Origin: Actinomycetes bacterium | GTDB lineage: Bacteria > Actinomycetota > Acidimicrobiia > Acidimicrobiales > JAMCPL01 | Assembly (NCBI GenBank): GCA_021841005.1 | Contig: JAKBVZ010000019.1 | Location: 62,001-126,000 of the forward strand | DNA: 64,000 bases | Reading direction: 5' to 3' | Position numbers and translations under genes: made by a program | The notes under the pieces: model-generated | The model's database searches: none | The model's input: the letters and a program-made list of their open reading frames with translations, nothing else | What the model was told of the DNA's origin: nothing | Shown here: piece by piece, positions 59,958 through 64,000 of the stretch | How positions within the stretch are numbered: the first letter of the stretch is position 1 | Layout: each line of letters starts with the position of its first letter

Positions 59958-61735
59958 CGGTCCTCCCCAGCCTGTCCAGGAAAGAGCAGGATATCGTCAT
60001 TCGATGCACCAGCAGGCACCATAGGATACACCTTTTCAAATGCATCCGTCCTGAAGTCAATGACCACCGGCCTGTCATTGATGGCGTTGGCCTTCTCGAT
60101 TGCGGGCACCACTTCTTCGGGGGAGTCGACTCGCAGGCCGACACATCCCATTGCTTCGGCCCACTTGACGTAGTCAGGCAAGTCGGGAGAGAGATATACC
60201 TCCGAATAGCGTTCCTCGTAGAACATCTCCTGCCATTGACGGACCATGCCGAGATATGCGTTGTTCAGTATGGCGATCTTGACGGGAATGCCCTCTGCGG
60301 ATGCGGTGACCAGTTCCTGCGCGGTCATCTGGAAGCATCCGTCACCATCAATGGCCCAGACCATCCGGTCAGGCCGTCCTACCTTCGCTCCTATGGCCGC
60401 CGGAACCGCAAAGCCCATAGTACCAAGCCCGCCGGAAGTGACAAACGTATTCGGAAGCCTGAACTGCCAGAACAGTGACGCCCACATCTGATGCTGGCCA
60501 ACTCCGGTGACGAGAATGGTGTCATCCGGTGTCAACTCCCTCAAGGTCTCTATAACCATCTGCGGCTTGAGCATCTCAGCTTCCCGGGCCTCGTTGTAGA
60601 CCAAGGGATATTTGGACTGCCATTCACGGATGGTATCCATCCACTCTGACAGCTGGTCAGGGAATCGCGGCGCGTACTGCGAACCACCACCTGCATCGGG
60701 TCGTGCACCGGCCGGCCCCGTTCCCAGATCCTCCAGCGCTTCGATCAGCTGTTCGGTAACCAGCCGGCAGTCACCGCATATGGCCACATCCGGCTTGCGT
60801 ATCTTGCCGAACTCGGCAGGGTCTATGTCGACATGGATGACTTTGGCTTCTGTGGCAAAACTATCCAACCTGCCGGTGACCCGATCATCGAATCGAGCAC
60901 CTAGCGCTATCAGCAAGTCAGACTTCTGCATGGCGGTTACTGCCGTGTAGTTGCCGTGCATCCCGGGCATCCCGAGACTGAGTGGATGGGCACTCGGGAA
61001 AGCACTTCGCGCCATCAAGGTTGTGACCACCGGTATGCCTGTCTTGTTCGCCAGATCAAGCAATGCATCGGAACCGCGCGACTTGATTACCCCACCTCCC
61101 ACGTACAGCACGGGACGTTTCGCAGAGCCGATCATTTCTGCCGCTTTGGCAACCAGGGAAGGATCTCCACGTGTCACCGGATGGTATCCGGGAAGATCTA
61201 GCTCTTCCGGGGATGCGGGCCAGTGCCATTCCATCAGTGCGTTCGTGACGTCCTTGGGAAGATCCACCAGCACCGGGCCTGGCCGGCCTGTGGTGGCAAT
61301 ATGGAACGCAGCCGCAATGGTCTCAGGTATTTCGTTTGGATCCGTGACAAGCCAGTTGTGCTTGGTCACCGCCATGGTGATTCCCGTCGTATCGGATTCC
61401 TGGAAAGCGTCTGTTCCGATAAGCGGGCGTGCGACCTGTCCGGTTATGACCACTATCGGGATGGAGTCCATGTAGGCATCAGCCAGGGCCGTAACGATAT
61501 TTGTTGCTGCCGGCCCGCTGGTGACAATGGCCACACCAGGGCGTCCTGTGGCATGAGCGTATCCTTCCGCCGCATGACCTGCTCCCTGCTCGTGGCGCAC
61601 GAGGATGTGTCGTATTGGAGTATCGAGCAATGGATCGTATACGGGCAGTATTGCTCCACCGGGCATGCCGAATACGACCTCGACGCCTTCCATCTCCAGG
61701 CTCTTGACAAGTGCCTGCGCTCCCGTGATCTCCAT
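59954..61735 (-). CDS. ilvB: Acetolactate synthase large subunit
   Basis: IlvB is the TPP-dependent enzyme that starts branched-chain amino acid synthesis. ATG 61735 follows AAAGGAG at good spacing and gives 593 residues; an in-frame start 25 codons earlier is less likely. Motifs include GVEVVFGMPGGAILPVYD, LVRHEQGAGHAAEGYA with the catalytic Glu, VLVDLPKDV, and the TPP motif AIDGDGCFQMTAQELVTA ending ILNN. A Gly/Ala/Pro-rich loop near GTGPAGARPDAGGGS is mildly unusual. The gene is preceded by a transcription attenuator. Confidence 0.97.
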   Translation of the reverse strand: MEITGAQALVKSLEMEGVEVVFGMPGGAILPVYDPLLDTPIRHILVRHEQGAGHAAEGYAHATGRPGVAIVTSGPAATNIVTALADAYMDSIPIVVITGQVARPLIGTDAFQESDTTGITMAVTKHNWLVTDPNEIPETIAAAFHIATTGRPGPVLVDLPKDVTNALMEWHWPASPEELDLPGYHPVTRGDPSLVAKAAEMIGSAKRPVLYVGGGVIKSRGSDALLDLANKTGIPVVTTLMARSAFPSAHPLSLGMPGMHGNYTAVTAMQKSDLLIALGARFDDRVTGRLDSFATEAKVIHVDIDPAEFGKIRKPDVAICGDCRLVTEQLIEALEDLGTGPAGARPDAGGGSQYAPRFPDQLSEWMDTIREWQSKYPLVYNEAREAEMLKPQMVIETLRELTPDDTILVTGVGQHQMWASLFWQFRLPNTFVTSGGLGTMGFAVPAAIGAKVGRPDRMVWAIDGDGCFQMTAQELVTASAEGIPVKIAILNNAYLGMVRQWQEMFYEERYSEVYLSPDLPDYVKWAEAMGCVGLRVDSPEEVVPAIEKANAINDRPVVIDFRTDAFEKVYPMVPAGASNDDILLFPGQAGEDR

Positions 61736-61824
61736 TCCTGTTCTCCTTTCACTTTGGCTGCTCATCAGGTGGTATCCTTTCGAGTAAACCGGGTTCGGGT
61801 GGTACTCCATGTAATTTTCCCACT

Positions 61825-61848
61825 AAAAAACCTCCCTTTCGGGAGGTT
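61825..61848 (-). terminator. Attenuator terminator in the ilvB leader
   Basis: On the minus strand AACCTCCC-GAAA-GGGAGGTT is a perfect 8-bp stem with a GAAA loop, followed by a U-run (TTTTTT including stem bases). It lies 89 bp before the ilvB start and after the leader peptide, so it must be read through for ilvBN expression. Confidence 0.9.
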
Positions 61849-61849
61849 G

Positions 61850-61881
61850 AGCGTACGTGTCTTGATACGGCGACGTACGCT
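61850..61881 (-). promoter_or_regulatory. Leader hairpin next to the ilvB attenuator
   Basis: AGCGTACGT and ACGTACGCT pair perfectly over 9 bp around a 14-nt loop. The 5' arm starts in the leader peptide stop codon and the 3' arm ends one base before the terminator stem. It could be the pause or control hairpin of an attenuator. I could not identify the competing antiterminator pairing by eye. Confidence 0.65.
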
Positions 61882-61927
61882 ATGTGGCCAGTACTACTAC
61901 AAGTTTACGTGCCGAGCTATTTTCCAT
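61880..61927 (-). CDS. Branched-chain leader peptide of ilvBN (attenuator)
   Basis: The 15-residue frame encodes MENSSARKLVVVLAT. The run CTT GTA GTA GTA CTG (Leu-Val-Val-Val-Leu) is the control-codon cluster expected for sensing valine and leucine charging. Its ATG lies nine bases after the TATAAT box, so the message is essentially leaderless, and its stop overlaps the control hairpin. Comparable ilvB leader peptides are known in corynebacteria and mycobacteria. Confidence 0.85.
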   Translation of the reverse strand: MENSSARKLVVVLAT

Positions 61928-61936
61928 TTCGATTCC

Positions 61937-61964
61937 ATTATACACTGGCATCAGGCGAATGCAA
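61937..61964 (-). promoter_or_regulatory. Promoter of the ilvBN operon
   Basis: On the minus strand TTGCAT (61964-61959), 16 bp and TATAAT (61942-61937) form a strong promoter. Transcription should begin at about 61930, only two or three bases before the leader peptide ATG. Confidence 0.8.
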
Positions 61965-62008
61965 GCGCGTTCCGGAAAAAAGTTACGACGGAATGGCTAT
62001 GATTGGGC

Positions 62009-63022
62009 ATGGCTTCCGAGATACTTGCCGTGGCAGGAGCGCTGCTTCTGGCCATACTGCTAGGAGTAAGCGACGCACCCAATGCAACAGCCTCACTTGT
62101 TGCCGGTCGAGCGGGTCCTTACAGAGGCATCCTGGCTTGGTCGGTGCTGTGGCATTTCGTCGGTGCACTTGTAGCGGGCCTTGCGGTGGCAAGGACGATA
62201 GTGGGTCTCGTCAGGTTACCTCCATCACTGCTTGTGGCGTCTCTTGGGGTGGGCTGCATCGCGTCAGCTGTATTTACCTTGATGGCCGCACGCCGTGGGT
62301 TGCCCGTCAGTGCCAGTGTCGGCCTGGTTGGGGGTCTTGCCGGTGCAGGTGTGGCAGCCCGGGGATTTGGCTCCATCAGCTGGTTCCACGTGAGCGGATT
62401 CCATGTCACTGGCATCCTGGGAGTGTTGGGTGGGATCTTCCTTGCCCCGTTCGCGGGCGGTCTGCTTGCCGCTCTGATTTCTCTGGGTGTGTATTATCCG
62501 GATTGGCATTTCCGGCGTAGTGCGATCAAGCCAGTGCGCCTCGGTACCTGGGCGATGGCGGCCTGGGTGGGCATCGCTGACGGCACCAACGATGGCCAGA
62601 AGGCCATGGGCATCATGGTGGTTGCTGTTGCGGGTACAAGTGGACTTCATGGCGTAGCCGTTGCCTGGTGGATCAAGGTGGTATGCGGTCTTGCACTTGC
62701 AGTGGCAACGGCCATAGGAGGCAGGAGGATCATAAGAACGGTATCTCGCGGTTTGTACCGTGGCGGGCCTATAGAAGGGGTTACCACCCAGGCCACGGCT
62801 GCAGCGGTCATATTCGGCACGGCACTGATGGGCATACCCGTCTCCACCTCTGCGGTTGTCACATCTGGGATGGTAGGAGCAGGCATGGTCAGGCGCCGTC
62901 ATCACGTACGCTGGCGGGAGGTGGAGATCGTACTGTGGGCTTGGGTTATCACGGTTCCAGCCTGCGCGTTGGGGGGATTCCTGCTGTTCTGGGGGTGGAG
63001 GTTGGCAGGTGGAGTAAGGTGA
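62009..63022 (+). CDS. PiT-family inorganic phosphate transporter
   Basis: This 337-residue protein has about ten membrane segments in two halves, each with a signature: GVSDAPNATASLVAGRA near the N-terminus and GIADGTNDGQKAMGI in the second half. These match the PiT pattern; the first half usually reads GxNDxAN and here has SDAPN. It is a proton- or sodium-coupled phosphate (or metal-phosphate) carrier. ATG 62009 is preferred; a TTG at 62003 is also in frame. A TATGAT overlaps the start region. Confidence 0.88.
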   Translation: MASEILAVAGALLLAILLGVSDAPNATASLVAGRAGPYRGILAWSVLWHFVGALVAGLAVARTIVGLVRLPPSLLVASLGVGCIASAVFTLMAARRGLPVSASVGLVGGLAGAGVAARGFGSISWFHVSGFHVTGILGVLGGIFLAPFAGGLLAALISLGVYYPDWHFRRSAIKPVRLGTWAMAAWVGIADGTNDGQKAMGIMVVAVAGTSGLHGVAVAWWIKVVCGLALAVATAIGGRRIIRTVSRGLYRGGPIEGVTTQATAAAVIFGTALMGIPVSTSAVVTSGMVGAGMVRRRHHVRWREVEIVLWAWVITVPACALGGFLLFWGWRLAGGVR

Positions 63023-63336
63023 TCGAGCTGATCGTGACCTCGTCGTCGGCGATGCCCAAAGTCGAGGATGGGACTCCGAGAACGCCCGCCACCAACGCGT
63101 CATTGACAACCTCAATGGACACTTCCGTCGCCTCCAAAATCACCAACAATCGATGGTATCTCCTTGACACCGACCCCGAGGGCTGGTAAACCGATAATTT
63201 TCATATCAGGCCTTTCGCCAGCCGTCAACTCATTGAGAGGCGAAGCACTGAGACACTTGGATGCACGTTGACATCAAGCATGGATAAAGCTAGCATAATG
63301 CTTGAGAAGTAGTCCATATTTTAGGGAGGCTGATTC
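63023..63336 (+). other. Gap with a coding-like remnant and a promoter
   Basis: From 63018 to 63167 one plus-strand frame is open after a TAA and reads GDRADRDLVVGDAQSRGWDS and ENARHQRVIDNLNGHFRRLQ before a TGA, with G/C-ending codons but no start codon. The opposite strand also has an open frame (63170 down into the PiT gene). Either could be the relic of a gene. From 63268 a good promoter faces right. Nothing else is recognised. Confidence 0.4.
63268..63296 (+). promoter_or_regulatory. Promoter before the small membrane protein gene
   Basis: TTGACA (63268), a 17-bp spacer and TAGCAT (63291) lie about 40 bp before the GTG of the next gene. Confidence 0.55.
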
Positions 63337-63591
63337 GTGCACCTGTATTATCTGGCTTTTATGCAGTTCAGGTTGGGTCGTGTGCGCTTGAACCAAGCTA
63401 AGCGTAGAGTCGCAGCCTTGGCTTTGATTGCTTTTGGACTCGTGGGGATCTGGTCCGGTATCGCTTTGGGCGGTAAGGCTGTGTTGTTGTCGACCGCTTT
63501 GCCCTATCGGGTACCGGGCACCTCCCTCGCAGGCACTCCATACCGGGCACCTTCTATGCCACTGCTGGGCTTCAGCTTGCAGAATGGCTGA
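63337..63591 (+). CDS. Small membrane protein of unknown function
   Basis: This 84-residue protein has a basic N-terminal region (FRLGRVRLNQAKRRV), one hydrophobic helix (ALALIAFGLVGIWSGIALGG) and a Pro/Gly/Ser-rich tail containing the near-repeats PYRVPGTSLAGT and PYRAPSMPLLG. GTG 63337 has a clear AGGGAGG site and an upstream promoter. The stop overlaps the aquaporin-family start, so the two are probably co-translated. I do not recognise the family. Confidence 0.6.
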   Translation: MHLYYLAFMQFRLGRVRLNQAKRRVAALALIAFGLVGIWSGIALGGKAVLLSTALPYRVPGTSLAGTPYRAPSMPLLGFSLQNG

Positions 63592-64000
63592 TGTGATGAG
63601 CTTTTCCCGAGAGGAACTGGCGCTCGAGCACGCGACCGTATTGGCCCGCGGCCCACACCAGTCCGAGCCCCAATGGGTGCGCGACCCCCACGATGTCACT
63701 TATGAGTGGCGCCGCCTGTTCTCCGAGTTCTTCGGAACCTTCCTCCTCGTCGTCGTGGCGGCTGGGGCCCCTGTGGTTGATGCCGTCTCCCACGGCCAGG
63801 TACCTCTCGACGCGCAGGTCGTGGCACCGGGTCTCATGGTGATGGGGATCATCTACTTCATGGGTATGGTGAGCGGGGCGCACCTGAACCCTGCGGTAAC
63901 CTTGTCGTTCGCAACACGGGGGAACTTTCCCTGGAACCGGGTACCCGGGTACATCGTGGCCCAGATTGCCGGTGCCATAGCGGCGTCCCTTTTCCTGCGT
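63584..64000 (+). CDS. Aquaporin/glycerol facilitator (MIP) family, cut by right edge
   Basis: The visible 139 codons start MADVMSFSREELAL at ATG 63584 (or ATG 63596) and have a hydrophilic N-terminus, then RRLFSEFFGTFLLVVVAAGAPVV as helix 1 and GMVSGAHLNPAVTLSFATRG, which contains the first NPA box of MIP channels. The second half lies beyond the window. G/C-ending codons and CGC for arginine dominate, unlike the AGG/CGT mix to the left, suggesting recent acquisition. It overlaps the small membrane protein gene. Confidence 0.9.
   Translation, partial: MADVMSFSREELALEHATVLARGPHQSEPQWVRDPHDVTYEWRRLFSEFFGTFLLVVVAAGAPVVDAVSHGQVPLDAQVVAPGLMVMGIIYFMGMVSGAHLNPAVTLSFATRGNFPWNRVPGYIVAQIAGAIAASLFLR

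Overview
The window reads as a contiguous piece of an actinobacterial chromosome. The evidence is the smc-ftsY-ffh-rpsP-khpA-rimM-trmD-rplS run, a division and cell-wall (dcw) cluster continuing into ftsZ-pgeF-yggS-sepF-yggT-divIVA, a type 2 (eukaryote-like) isoleucyl-tRNA synthetase, a DksA/TraR-lspA-rluD run, and many apparently leaderless genes. Base composition is moderate (mid-50s % GC by eye), arginine is often AGG, and genes are densely packed with frequent 4-base ATGA/GTGA overlaps. A mid-GC Acidimicrobiia-type organism would fit, but that placement is inference. No cas genes, insertion sequences, phage genes or rRNA genes were seen.

Layout. 1-1228: dnaG, cut by the left edge. 1459-10377: chromosome condensation, protein targeting and ribosome/tRNA maturation. 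10433-11847: nrdR and a PIG-L deacetylase on the minus strand. 11984-14124: ROK kinase, a small conserved protein and a lipoate-ligase-like gene. 14366-29354: MraZ operator, mraZ, rsmH, ftsL-like, ftsI, murE, mraY, murD, ftsW, murG, murC, murB, ftsZ. murF, ftsQ and ftsA are not in this cluster. 29445-32939: pgeF, yggS, sepF, yggT, divIVA. 32992-39161: ileS, then DksA/TraR, lspA and rluD. 39304-44783: acyl-CoA metabolism (CaiB/MCR, two AMP-forming ligases, MaoC). 44842-53136: tRNA-Ala, a methyltransferase, and minus-strand hppA, topA, tmk, holB. 53389-57930: HAD phosphatase, a tiny peptide, a primary-type sigma factor with a long leader, tRNA-Ser, larC, GNAT and a small Cys protein. 57941-61964: corC, a receiver protein and ilvBN with a readable attenuator. 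62009-64000: PiT transporter, a small membrane protein and an aquaporin-family gene cut by the right edge; this last gene has foreign-looking codon use.

The most unusual signal is a set of short direct repeats at or beside gene borders. Several have a period of 60-72 bp with unrelated sequence between copies, and each locus has its own repeat. Two sets have periods that are multiples of three, so they stay open in frame and end over the next gene's start (mraY-murD, and upstream of an acyl-CoA ligase). A non-repeat ORF likewise bridges ftsW and murG. Core proteins (RimM, FtsY, RluD, IleRS, HolB, the lipoate ligase) also carry low-complexity insertions, consistent with ongoing micro-duplication. 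Regulation that can be read directly includes a four-copy MraZ box, an ilvB attenuator with a Leu-Val-Val-Val-Leu leader peptide, TAnnnT boxes placed 6-7 bp before several start codons, and overlapping hairpins before divIVA.
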